Positions 1-7,791 of a stretch of 15,377 bases of DNA are shown one piece after another (position 1 is the stretch's first letter; every line of letters starts with the position of its first letter). The position numbers and the translations under genes are program-made. Origin of the DNA: an uncultured Phycisphaerales bacterium (GTDB lineage: Bacteria > Planctomycetota > Phycisphaerae > Sedimentisphaerales > Anaerobacaceae); contig CALMMH010001103.1 in NCBI GenBank assembly GCA_937868145.1, positions 1-15,377 of the forward strand, written 5' to 3'. The notes beneath the pieces were generated by a model that searched no databases, had not been told where the DNA came from, and worked only from the letters and a program-made list of their open reading frames with translations.

Positions 1-1651
1 CCATGCTGCGTCCTGCGAGATGGGCGGCAAAGACCAGTTCGGGATCGTTCTGGTAGCAACCGGCATCGTTCCGTCCGACAACCTCGACCCGATGCGGGCA
101 CTGCGACAGATCCGCGATCTCGATAGGCAAGGCGATGGGCGTTTCCTCGCTCCAATCGCCGGAGTCGAGCCGCCACCGGTAGTAGGCAAATCCCGAGCCC
201 AGCGGGAAACCGGCCGAGGGGATGTTGTGCCCCGTGCAATCCACGCCCACGAGAAGGCTCGCGACCGTCTGGGCGGTCATGCCTTTCGGTTCCCCCGAGA
301 TCGTTGAGCCGAGTGGAATCTCGCCTCCGATGTCGGATCCGTTCGGACCGGCGCTGCACGCGGGCGAGCCGGCTTGCAGACCGAACCAGTCCCGCATGAT
401 CTGCGCCTGTTGCCAACTGGCGAACTGCGTCTCGGAAACCTCAGGAATGTGGGTGAGCATCGGATCGGCGACGAGGTTGCCGCTGCCGGGGCCCGTCCAC
501 GACATCGGCAGAATGTTGTCGTCCAGCGTGACGCTCGTCTTCGCGGCGTCGTAGTTGCGAACCAACTGCTCCGCATCGACGATGATGTTGCCCTGAAGAT
601 AGAACCCCTTGCCGAACGTGGTCACGCTCGGCGTCGTGTCGCGAACGCAGACCACGCCCGACGCGAAATCCGTTCCGCCCTCTTTGGTCGTATGAACGAT
701 GGTGTTGCTGATGAGTGTGCAGAAGTTGCCCTGTTTGGCTGTGGCGGCGTTGTCGCAGTCGAAGATCAGGTTGCCGAGGATCGTGATTTCGGAGGTGAGA
801 CTGCCGCTGTTGCCGCCCGAGATCGCAGCCGAGCTGTCCGGCGCGCCGTTGCGGTGGCAATGCAGGAAGATGTTGCCATCAATCCAGGCGTCGGTGCCGT
901 CCAGGTCCAGGATGTCGTCGGTGGACCCGATGAACACGTTGTTGTAGTACTGGATGATCGGCTCGTTTCGGTCGCGGTTGCCGCCGGTGAAGTCCATCAC
1001 GTCGTTGTAGCCGATTGTGGAGCCGAAGAAGCTGTCGCGCACGATGCCGCGACCGCCGGTCCTGATCCCGCCGGTGCCGTGCAGAAGTTCGAACGCTGTC
1101 GTGGCCGTCGGGAAATAACAGTGACTGATCAGAAACGAGCTGTCGTCCAGAGACACATACTGGTGCGTCGTCGTGCCAAAGGTCGCATGATCGAGATACA
1201 GCGCGCCGCCGGACACGTGAATACAGGTTCTTCCATTGCCCGAGAAGGACACATACGCCAGGCGCGTCTCCGGCGAATCGACCGAACCGTCGATCGTGAT
1301 CCCGCCCCAGGTCACCCCCGAATCGGGCACGGCAGTGAACTGAATTCCCTGAGCCTCTGTGCCCTCCGCCAGCAGGCATCCACCGTCGGCCACCGTGATG
1401 TTGACGCCGGAGTCAAGATACACCGCAACACCCGGTTCGAGAGTCAGCGTACATCCGGCCGAGATCGTGAGACTGCCCGTAAGCTCGTAGGGACTTGCGA
1501 CGACGGGCCAGACTTCATCCGCCGCTAAGACGCCGCCGGTTTTGGTCGTCGCCGACTGAATGCGGTAGCGAGTTTCTTCCTGGGCGGCATAGGCATGAAT
1601 GGCCATGCCGCACAACGCTGCGAAAAAGACACAAGACGCGAACTTTCTCAC
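1..1651 (-). CDS. Secreted right-handed beta-helix protein, C-terminus cut off by window edge
   Basis: The minus strand is open without a stop from 1651 to the window edge (550 codons), so the gene is 3'-incomplete. I chose the GTG at 1651 because GGGAG lies 8 nt upstream. An in-frame ATG at 1666 would add five residues but has no Shine-Dalgarno (SD) sequence. The N-terminus is a classic signal peptide: MRK, a hydrophobic core, then HAYA before QEE. A run of short, imperfect strands rich in G, N and D follows (for example ISAGCTLTLEPG, LYLDHATF, QYYNNVFIG, GNLIFDCDN, LQGNIIVDAE), typical of parallel beta-helix (pectate-lyase-like) repeats; no catalytic residues can be assigned. After about residue 480 comes a module (YYRWRLDSGDWSEETPI, then VEVVGRNDAGCYQ) resembling the Ig-like linkers that precede LTD domains in planctomycete secreted proteins. 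That suggests LTD modules beyond the edge, as in the neighbouring gene. Function unknown; probably extracellular or cell-surface. Confidence 0.85.
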   Translation of the reverse strand, partial: MRKFASCVFFAALCGMAIHAYAAQEETRYRIQSATTKTGGVLAADEVWPVVASPYELTGSLTISAGCTLTLEPGVAVYLDSGVNITVADGGCLLAEGTEAQGIQFTAVPDSGVTWGGITIDGSVDSPETRLAYVSFSGNGRTCIHVSGGALYLDHATFGTTTHQYVSLDDSSFLISHCYFPTATTAFELLHGTGGIRTGGRGIVRDSFFGSTIGYNDVMDFTGGNRDRNEPIIQYYNNVFIGSTDDILDLDGTDAWIDGNIFLHCHRNGAPDSSAAISGGNSGSLTSEITILGNLIFDCDNAATAKQGNFCTLISNTIVHTTKEGGTDFASGVVCVRDTTPSVTTFGKGFYLQGNIIVDAEQLVRNYDAAKTSVTLDDNILPMSWTGPGSGNLVADPMLTHIPEVSETQFASWQQAQIMRDWFGLQAGSPACSAGPNGSDIGGEIPLGSTISGEPKGMTAQTVASLLVGVDCTGHNIPSAGFPLGSGFAYYRWRLDSGDWSEETPIALPIEIADLSQCPHRVEVVGRNDAGCYQNDPELVFAAHLAGRSM

Positions 1652-1679
1652 TGATGATGCTCCCATACATGATGAATGA

Positions 1680-1696
1680 CCGGCGGCCCGCGCCGG
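1680..1696 (-). terminator. GC-rich hairpin between the CotH and beta-helix genes
   Basis: A perfect 6-bp inverted repeat (CCGGCG / CGCCGG) with a 5-nt loop lies in the 86-bp gap after the CotH-protein stop codon. No T-tract follows, so this may be a weak or factor-assisted terminator, or simply a structured leader of the beta-helix gene. Confidence 0.25.
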
Positions 1697-1752
1697 AATG
1701 CCTTCGGAAAAGCGAGTTTCTCTCCTCTCGAAGCGGCCCCCCTATCCGGACG

Positions 1753-4700
1753 TCATGGCGAGCCCGGACTCGGCGAGGCCGCATACCAACTCTCCGAGGC
1801 GTCCCAGGTCGCGGCCGGGTTGGCGGCGTTTTCGATCTGAAGCGATTCGCCGCCACCGTCGGTGGCCGGATACCACGTGTCGGCGTACCGGAATCGCAGG
1901 ATCGCCGCATCGAAGGGCGAGGGCAGTTTCAAAACGAGACGCTCTCCGCTGTCGCTCAAATGCCCTGTGTACTGGCCGACCACATTGACATTGGCGCCAT
2001 AGTGTTCGCGGAACGCCGCAAGATCGTCCGCCACAACGACGTATTCGCCGGGGGCCAGAGTCATTGACGGAAATTCGAAATCGACCCCCGCCGTGAAGCG
2101 AACGCCGGCCAAATCCAGCGGCGCGGCGGCGACATTCTGCAATTCAATGTAGTCGAGCGATTCGCCCTGCGGTGCGTTGTACATCAGTTCCGTCACGCGC
2201 AGGCCGTCCAGCAGATTCAACTCGTTCCAATAGGGATAGTCTCCGATCCCGTCCTCCGTCTTCGTCGCTTCCAGAACCACGGAAATGAGGAAATCCGAAC
2301 TGCTCGTGTCGCTGTTCATTCCTTGAATGGCCAGGACATTGACGCCGGCCTTCAACTCAGCGAGAAACGGCGAGAGATCGATGTACTCGTCGAAATCATC
2401 CGTGGCGGATTCGCCGGAATGGTCGGCGGAGGAATCCCACGCGGGCGTGCCCGTGAAGTTGCGGCGGGCCGCTTCCACGCCGTTGAGGCAGGCGACGAAG
2501 GCGTCATCGTAACGCATCTTCAGCGTCAGTCCGTCGATGCCGGCGAGAGTCTTCGCATCGACGACGAATGGAATACGGATGTAGCAGGTATTATTTCCGC
2601 CCGTCCCATGCATCTGGTCTTCCAGGTCGAGCGAGAGGAGCGACTCGTAGCCGCTGTTGGTTTCGTAACCCACTCCGCCCGGACCGCCGGAACAGAGGAG
2701 CCATGAGGTGTCGTCGAATTCGATGCCGCTCCAATCATCGCCGATGGGGCCGGTTGGAACCAGGACACGTTTGTCGGATGCTTCCTTCACCAGTTCCTGA
2801 ACGATCGTAACCGCGTCTTCAAGTAGTGCTGCGTTCGGCAATCCTGGTGTCGGGAGAACGGAGTACTCGAATTGCGGATCGCCGTCGGGCAGTCGGCCCT
2901 GCGAGACGTCGGTCGTCTGCGGGAAGAAAACCACCGCGTCGACCGGCGTGTACGACGCGTCGTACAACGCGATCAGATCGCCGTCGGAGGAGAGCTTGAA
3001 TCCGAGATGGCCCGGATCGGCGCCGTCGTCGGCCGCGAAGACCACATAGCCCCCGCCTGTGATGAAGCTCAGAGGCCTGAGCCGTCGCCGGCCGGGATCC
3101 ACTGAAGCGGCGTCCGTCAGATAGAACTCCCCGACAGCGACGGGCAACGGGTCCGGATTGTACAGCTCGATGAAATCCGACTCGAAGAGAACTCGCTCGC
3201 TGGCCAGCCACTCGTTGATCCGGACCTTGCCGGAGTCGCCGAGGGGTTGCGGGACATTGGCTCGTCCGAACGTCGGAACCGTCAGTCGCCACAAATCGCC
3301 GGGCCCGGCTCGGCCGATGGACAAGTCGGGTATTTGCGAACCGAACTCGACCGAATCGATCAATTCGCCGGCCTCATCGTACAGATAGACGCCGTCGCCC
3401 GCGGCGTCGAGTCCGAAGCCCAGATGGTTATTCGCGTCCGCAACGCCGCCTCCGGTCAGAACCAGATACTCGCCGGGATTCATCGTCACGCCCGCCGGGA
3501 AGACGAACTTCGCCGGCTGCCGCGGATCGTCGCTGAGACTCATGCCGGACAGACTGATCGTCTGCGAACCGGCGTTGTACAGTTCGACCAGATCGGGGAA
3601 TGTCCCTTCCCTCGCGACGGCCGACTCGTTGTCCGCCAACACCTCGTTGATAACCAATGGCCCCCAAGACACAGGTGTCCAGCCGTCTTCCGGAGGGAGA
3701 TAGTCCGCGTCGGTCTGCGGGCCGATCTGGGCGAGCACGGCCGCGTTGCGATTTACGACGAACTGCTTGATGGCACGGCGCACCTGCTCCGGCGTCCAGT
3801 CGCCGAGCACGTGATCCACGAGGGGATCGAATTGCTCCGGCGAGAAAACCGTGTCGATCAGTTCGGCCAGTTCCCTATAGTAGAGAGCGATGACCTCCGG
3901 ATGATCGAACAACCGCTTGAGACCGTCGACGCCGTTGCGTCCCGGCGCTCCCCTGACGATGGACAGCACGCTCATATCGATGCTTCCGTGGGCGTTTCCC
4001 TGGTCCAGGATCGTGTCCAGATCGTGCGGGATCAACACGAAGCGACGGTCCACGGCGCCGCGGTACAGGAAGTAGTCGTCGCCGATGCCCATGTTCAGCC
4101 CGGTTTCGTAGTTCAACAGGAGCGAATCGATCGCAATATGCCGCAGCCATTGTCGGAGATTGATGACTCCCTCGACCGCCTCCAGGTACGTCGCTTCCGG
4201 GGCGTTGTTGAGCACGTCCACCATGTGGATCAGGTCCGACCAGTCGTCCTGCGCCGCGTGGTTCGCCTTGAAATAGCGGTCCCGGTAGGCGTTGGGATCG
4301 GGACCCTCGTAACGGAGTTCGGCCTCCGCCGCGCCGGAATCCAGGCGAAAGCAAGTGTACAGATTGCCGTTGGGATCGTCGGGATAGTGCCGTTCGGCGA
4401 AATCCTCGTCGAATGCGTCCAGACGCGCGTAGACGCCGTACATGGGACTGCCCGTAGAAGCCAGGTCGGCGCCGTTGATCCGCAACTCCGCCGCGGCCGC
4501 GTCGGGAGCCGCGATGCCCGCCAGGCGGAAGATCGCGCTGCCGAGGATCTGCGCGTGCGTGTACCGGCAGTTGAAGTTGATCCCGCCGCGATCCTTCCAG
4601 AGTCCGTCGCGAGGGAAGGCGACGTGGAAGTTGTTGGGCGGGCCGCTGCGCGTGCCATGGCCGCGGTTGCGGACCGCCGACCGATAGCACAACTGCGTGC

Positions 4701-6336
4701 CCGTGCCGTCGATGCTGATGAACGTGCAGTTCAGCGCGGCGCCGGTGTCCTCTTCTCCATTGCTTCGGCTGCCGATCCGGGCCAGCCGACCTCGCTCCAT
4801 CTCGGTCATGACGACGTAGTACAGCGGCCGACCGCCATTCTCCCAGTAGTTGTCGACGTCCAGCGTCGAATCCACGCGATAGAGGGCGTTCGTCACCTGT
4901 TCCCACTGACCGTCCACGAGGCTGGGAGCGGGCCACGTGCGGGTAAGGCCATCGGCATCGACGACTTCGACGTAGAACTCGACGATGGAGCGGTCCGCAT
5001 GCGGGGGAATCCGGGCGCCGTACACGCCGTCTCCGGCGCGGCCGTCGCCGTGGGTCCCGTCGTCGAACATCTCCACAGTCGTGAAGTCATCGGGATTCGC
5101 CTGCGGGTAACTGTCGTTGTCCGCAAAGAGGGAATCGTCCCGGCGGTATCGCACACGAACGGACGTCCCCTGGAGGGATTCGTCGATCACCCTCGCCGTC
5201 ACGGTGACGGAATCGTCGGGTTTCGGGATCAAGGGGCTGTGCCGCACCTCCACAATAATCGGCGGGATGTCGGCGGCGGCGACGGAGTTCGTCCTTCCAG
5301 GCGTCCCTTCGTTCTCCAGACTGGCCGCCCAGTTCTGGGCGAATTCGTTCGGCCGGGCCGCGTCGATCAACTCCAGCGATTTGCCCCCGCCGTCGGTCTC
5401 GTTCGACCACTGCCAGCCCCGATGCCCCCGGTCCATCGGTCCCAGTTCGCGGGCCGCCCATTCGCCTTCGTCGGCGTACTCGACCGAATCGACCACCACT
5501 CCGGCGGCGTCGGTCAACGTCAGTCTCTCGCCGGAATTGCTCAGCCATCCGGTCCAGTCCCCCACCACTTTCTGCACGTCCGGATGCAGGCTCACAAAGA
5601 CATCCGCATCGGCCGCTACAACGAGTCGTTCGCCGGCCCCGAGCACCACATCCGGAAAGACGAAATCGACCGCGTCGGCGAGCCTCCAGCCGGCCAGCGA
5701 AACCGACGCGACGCCCCGGTTGAACAACTCGATCCACTCCCGCCGGGTGTCCTCCGGCGTGAGAGCGGGGTGATAGGGATGATACATGATTTCGGAGATG
5801 ACGACGTCGCCTGCGACGATGTCGTTGGAGCCGCCGGGGGTCGGGGTCGAGGAGGTCCGCCAGAGTCCGTCGCCGTTGGGAACGCGGGCGTACGATGTGT
5901 TGGGAGCTTGATCGCCGAACATCACCGCGTCCAGCACAGCGTTCTGAGGATCGCAGAGAACGAGGGACTCGCCGGAAGCGCTGAGCTTGAAACTCGCGTG
6001 GAGAACCCCTTCGGCGGCTTCGTTGTCGGCCCACACGAGCAGATAGCCACGGGCCGGGATCGTGGTTGCGGCCGGCTCCGCGGCGGAGAAACGCCATTTC
6101 GTCGGATCGGCGGGATCGTCGCTCAGACAACACTCGGCCACATCGACAGCCTCATCGCCGTAGTTGTACAGTTCGATCCAGTCGTCATAGTCTCCCTGCC
6201 CATCCGAGGCGACACTCTGGTTGTCCGCCATCAGTTCATTGATGACCAGAGTCCAATCACCGGCGTGAACAGAACCAGGAACAGACAGGAACGATGGAAA
6301 CACAAACAGAAATACACCGATAGAGATGCGCATCAT
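1753..6336 (-). CDS. Secreted multi-LTD protein with CotH-kinase domain
   Basis: A very large exported protein; residue numbers here include one residue before the ATG at 6336. The start lies in TTG-ATG-ATG after GAAGG; 6333 is equally possible. A signal peptide (hydrophobic core, cleavage near SVHA) precedes LTD-like modules at about 30-170 and 178-350 (VINELMADN; VISEIMYHP...EWIELFN). An Ig-like segment follows (about 360-465). A CotH-kinase domain spans about 500-875, with the conserved LIPHDLDTILDQG motif at 769-781; in this family the HDxD-type residues bind the metal and phosphate. Two more LTD modules (895-1030, 1037-1170), a galactose-binding-like beta-sandwich (about 1180-1358) and a fifth LTD (1379-1520) complete it. 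CotH-family proteins in spores are secretory kinases; in planctomycetes the substrate is unknown. LTD modules are thought to mediate surface or polymer binding. No C-terminal sorting signal or membrane anchor is seen. Domain calls are confident; the biological role is not. Confidence 0.93.
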   Translation of the reverse strand: MMRISIGVFLFVFPSFLSVPGSVHAGDWTLVINELMADNQSVASDGQGDYDDWIELYNYGDEAVDVAECCLSDDPADPTKWRFSAAEPAATTIPARGYLLVWADNEAAEGVLHASFKLSASGESLVLCDPQNAVLDAVMFGDQAPNTSYARVPNGDGLWRTSSTPTPGGSNDIVAGDVVISEIMYHPYHPALTPEDTRREWIELFNRGVASVSLAGWRLADAVDFVFPDVVLGAGERLVVAADADVFVSLHPDVQKVVGDWTGWLSNSGERLTLTDAAGVVVDSVEYADEGEWAARELGPMDRGHRGWQWSNETDGGGKSLELIDAARPNEFAQNWAASLENEGTPGRTNSVAAADIPPIIVEVRHSPLIPKPDDSVTVTARVIDESLQGTSVRVRYRRDDSLFADNDSYPQANPDDFTTVEMFDDGTHGDGRAGDGVYGARIPPHADRSIVEFYVEVVDADGLTRTWPAPSLVDGQWEQVTNALYRVDSTLDVDNYWENGGRPLYYVVMTEMERGRLARIGSRSNGEEDTGAALNCTFISIDGTGTQLCYRSAVRNRGHGTRSGPPNNFHVAFPRDGLWKDRGGINFNCRYTHAQILGSAIFRLAGIAAPDAAAAELRINGADLASTGSPMYGVYARLDAFDEDFAERHYPDDPNGNLYTCFRLDSGAAEAELRYEGPDPNAYRDRYFKANHAAQDDWSDLIHMVDVLNNAPEATYLEAVEGVINLRQWLRHIAIDSLLLNYETGLNMGIGDDYFLYRGAVDRRFVLIPHDLDTILDQGNAHGSIDMSVLSIVRGAPGRNGVDGLKRLFDHPEVIALYYRELAELIDTVFSPEQFDPLVDHVLGDWTPEQVRRAIKQFVVNRNAAVLAQIGPQTDADYLPPEDGWTPVSWGPLVINEVLADNESAVAREGTFPDLVELYNAGSQTISLSGMSLSDDPRQPAKFVFPAGVTMNPGEYLVLTGGGVADANNHLGFGLDAAGDGVYLYDEAGELIDSVEFGSQIPDLSIGRAGPGDLWRLTVPTFGRANVPQPLGDSGKVRINEWLASERVLFESDFIELYNPDPLPVAVGEFYLTDAASVDPGRRRLRPLSFITGGGYVVFAADDGADPGHLGFKLSSDGDLIALYDASYTPVDAVVFFPQTTDVSQGRLPDGDPQFEYSVLPTPGLPNAALLEDAVTIVQELVKEASDKRVLVPTGPIGDDWSGIEFDDTSWLLCSGGPGGVGYETNSGYESLLSLDLEDQMHGTGGNNTCYIRIPFVVDAKTLAGIDGLTLKMRYDDAFVACLNGVEAARRNFTGTPAWDSSADHSGESATDDFDEYIDLSPFLAELKAGVNVLAIQGMNSDTSSSDFLISVVLEATKTEDGIGDYPYWNELNLLDGLRVTELMYNAPQGESLDYIELQNVAAAPLDLAGVRFTAGVDFEFPSMTLAPGEYVVVADDLAAFREHYGANVNVVGQYTGHLSDSGERLVLKLPSPFDAAILRFRYADTWYPATDGGGESLQIENAANPAATWDASESWYAASPSPGSP

Positions 6337-6407
6337 CAACCTTCTTCACGAAGCCGCATATCTCGCTCAGCGATCCACGCAGCGGTCTATTCATCGAACC
6401 CTGATGC

Positions 6408-6430
6408 CCATCGCACACTCCAAGCGATGG
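6408..6430 (-). other. Hairpin at the 5' end of the CotH-gene leader
   Basis: A perfect 7-bp inverted repeat (CCATCGC / GCGATGG) with a 9-nt loop. It starts almost exactly where transcription from the predicted promoter at 6436-6465 would begin. A 5'-terminal stem-loop can protect mRNA from decay; that role is inference. Confidence 0.4.
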
Positions 6431-6435
6431 ACTCC

Positions 6436-6465
6436 ATTGTAACCGAAGAGCGACCCTTGGGTCAA
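6436..6465 (-). promoter_or_regulatory. Candidate sigma70 promoter of the CotH-LTD gene
   Basis: On the minus strand, TTGACC (6465-6460) and TACAAT (6441-6436) are separated by 18 bp, each matching 5 of 6 consensus bases. Transcription would start near 6429 and give a leader of about 95 nt before the ATG. It is the best promoter match I found in this gap. Confidence 0.5.
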
Positions 6466-6748
6466 CGGCAGAAGATGGAACGTCCGAGAAACCAAGGGTT
6501 CTCACATGCGACAACGCCATCCCGGCCATGTTTCCTGGGACCGGAAACTCCACACTCTCCTGTCCCATTGCCGCTCCTCCACCTCCCGTCGAACGAACGA
6601 CTCAGCCATCGACCCATCGGAGTTCGCGACGAGCCCGGTGCGTCCATCGTCCCTGGGCGTCTCGAGTCCATATCGCCTCGCGAGCACCGCCGGCTTGACG
6701 ACGTTTCCACCCTAGGTCTTGCCTGGAGTGTAGCGAAGCCAAGATGAA
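6466..6748. other. Intergenic stretch without a convincing gene
   Basis: About 280 bp between the CotH promoter and the hairpin after the next upstream gene. Several open frames cross it. The only one with somewhat protein-like composition (minus strand, 6502-6687) starts right after a TAG stop in its frame, has no SD sequence and resembles nothing I recognise. I treat it as non-coding or as decayed coding sequence. Confidence 0.4.
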
Positions 6749-6776
6749 GAGAACGTGAAGGCGTCTCACCGTTCTC
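6749..6776 (-). terminator. Hairpin spanning the stop codon of the interrupted gene
   Basis: GAGAACGTGA (6749-6758) pairs with TCAC-c-GTTCTC (6766-6776), a 10-bp stem with one bulged base and a 7-nt loop. It includes the TGA at 6766-6768. No T-tract follows on the minus strand, so intrinsic termination is possible but unproven. It would separate the signalling and hypothetical genes from the CotH unit. Confidence 0.4.
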
Positions 6777-7158
6777 CATACGCTTCGACGCATAGGACAA
6801 GCTTCCGGACGTAAAACAGATCGGCCCGACACCAGGGTTCGTCCACAAACCGCATCAACCGTTCCGCGGGCTCCAGGAGGATCCACGCCCGCGCGGCGAA
6901 GATCTCGGCGGACATCGTCGGGAGGGCGAACGGCGACTCATTCCGCCACATCGTCTCGACGCCCCAGGCCAGAGACCACGTGGGCCGGTGGTAGTCCACG
7001 TACACGCTCATCAGATGTTCGTGAATCGGCCCGGCGTAATGGGCCAGGATGCGGCCGACCTCGGGCGTCAGGTTCCGCCTGCGTCATCGCCGAAGACGAC
7101 CTTGCCGGCGCCAACGGCGCAGATGCACGAGGATTCGACTTTGTGAATGCGCGGACAT
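6766..7158 (-). pseudogene. Interrupted gene of unknown function (in-frame TGA at 7084-7086)
   Basis: The ATG at 7158 is preceded by an excellent SD (GGAGGTGAGG, a few bases upstream) and lies 25 bp after the previous gene. After 24 codons the frame meets TGA, then continues open for 105 codons to a TGA at 6766. The downstream part (LTPEVGRILAHY, SVYVDYHRPTWSLAWGVE, RADLFYVRKLVLCVEAYG) looks like a genuine soluble protein with GC-rich third positions. The first 24 codons have poor third-position GC and an odd arginine-rich product. The +1 frame across the same stretch has strong third-position GC and a natural-looking product (ICAVGAGKVVFGDDAGG). This pattern suggests two compensating frameshifts, in the organism or the assembly. 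Alternatively a shorter protein starts at the ATG at 7011 (81 aa). I do not recognise the family. A selenocysteine reading looks unlikely. Confidence 0.5.
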
Positions 7159-7183
7159 GATCCTCACCTCCCCAAACCCCCGG

Positions 7184-7708
7184 TCACTCCGCCATGTTGC
7201 GGCGGCAGACGATCTCTTCGATGCCGCGGGCGACAACGTAGTCGGGGAGCTTCTGCAGGGTAGGTTCCGCACGATACCCGGCGATAACGCTCCGGTTCGG
7301 AAACGCGCCGGCCCGACAGATCAAATTCTCCGCCAGGTCGCTCAACGCCTCGTCGGACGCCCCGTCCGCAGCAAGCGAACGGGCCGCGGCCAAGAGATCC
7401 CTGAACTCGTCCCGGCTGTCGTACCAGTTCAACTGGAGCTCCAGTTCCGCAGCCAGATGCGACGGAACGTTGCCGAAGGTGTACTGGACGCCGATGGGAT
7501 TGTACATTTCCAGCCGCTCGTCGAGGAAAGCCTCGCAAGCCTCGCGATATGCCGCGGTCTTCTCCGCGTCGATGACGCCAAAACCCCGCGTCGTCAGTTC
7601 GTCCGCCAACAGATCATCGATTCGCAGGAGCAATTGCGATCGACGCTCCGCCATGCGTTCGTGCAGGCGTTCGTAGTAGACCTTCAACAACAGCGATGCG
7701 GGCGTCAT
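7184..7708 (-). CDS. Conserved-looking hypothetical protein (174 aa)
   Basis: Unrecognised soluble protein with no signal peptide, membrane segment or cysteine pattern that I can interpret. It is rich in charged helices (YYERLHERMAERRSQLLLRI, EKTAAYREACEAFLDERLEMY) and contains a WYDSRDEF segment. I chose the ATG at 7708 because GAAGG lies 5 nt upstream. An alternative ATG at 7789, just after the kinase stop, would add 27 low-complexity residues and has no properly spaced SD. The gene follows the histidine kinase in the same direction and is followed after 25 bp by the interrupted gene, so it is probably co-transcribed. A partner or regulatory role with the two-component genes is conceivable, but nothing in the sequence shows it. 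Confidence 0.7.
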   Translation of the reverse strand: MTPASLLLKVYYERLHERMAERRSQLLLRIDDLLADELTTRGFGVIDAEKTAAYREACEAFLDERLEMYNPIGVQYTFGNVPSHLAAELELQLNWYDSRDEFRDLLAAARSLAADGASDEALSDLAENLICRAGAFPNRSVIAGYRAEPTLQKLPDYVVARGIEEIVCRRNMAE

Positions 7709-7791
7709 GCGTGCCTTCGGGAACCCGACCGGATCATTTTGTGGCGACTGACGTCTCGGTAGCATAACAGAAGGACGGGATCCTGTCATCC

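Noticed and set aside
374..1528. Plus-strand open frame opposite the beta-helix gene
   Set aside because: The minus strand has an uninterrupted frame from an SD-supported GTG with a signal peptide and beta-helix repeats. The plus-strand product has the composition of an antisense shadow.
6502..6687. Minus-strand 61-codon frame with somewhat protein-like composition
   Set aside because: The same frame is closed by TAG just upstream, there is no SD sequence and I recognise no family, so it is not supported as a gene.
3247..6747. Long open frame on the plus strand (1166 codons) opposite the CotH-LTD gene
   Set aside because: Its product is repetitive and rich in R, V, D and H, without any recognisable domain. 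It is the mirror of a GC-rich gene with a signal peptide, CotH motif and five LTD modules on the other strand.
7084..7086. TGA as a selenocysteine codon in the interrupted gene
   Set aside because: The context is arginine-rich (RLRR before, RRRN after) with no redox motif. The only nearby hairpin is a 4-bp GGCG/CGCC stem, too weak for a SECIS call. Frame-switching codon bias fits indels better.
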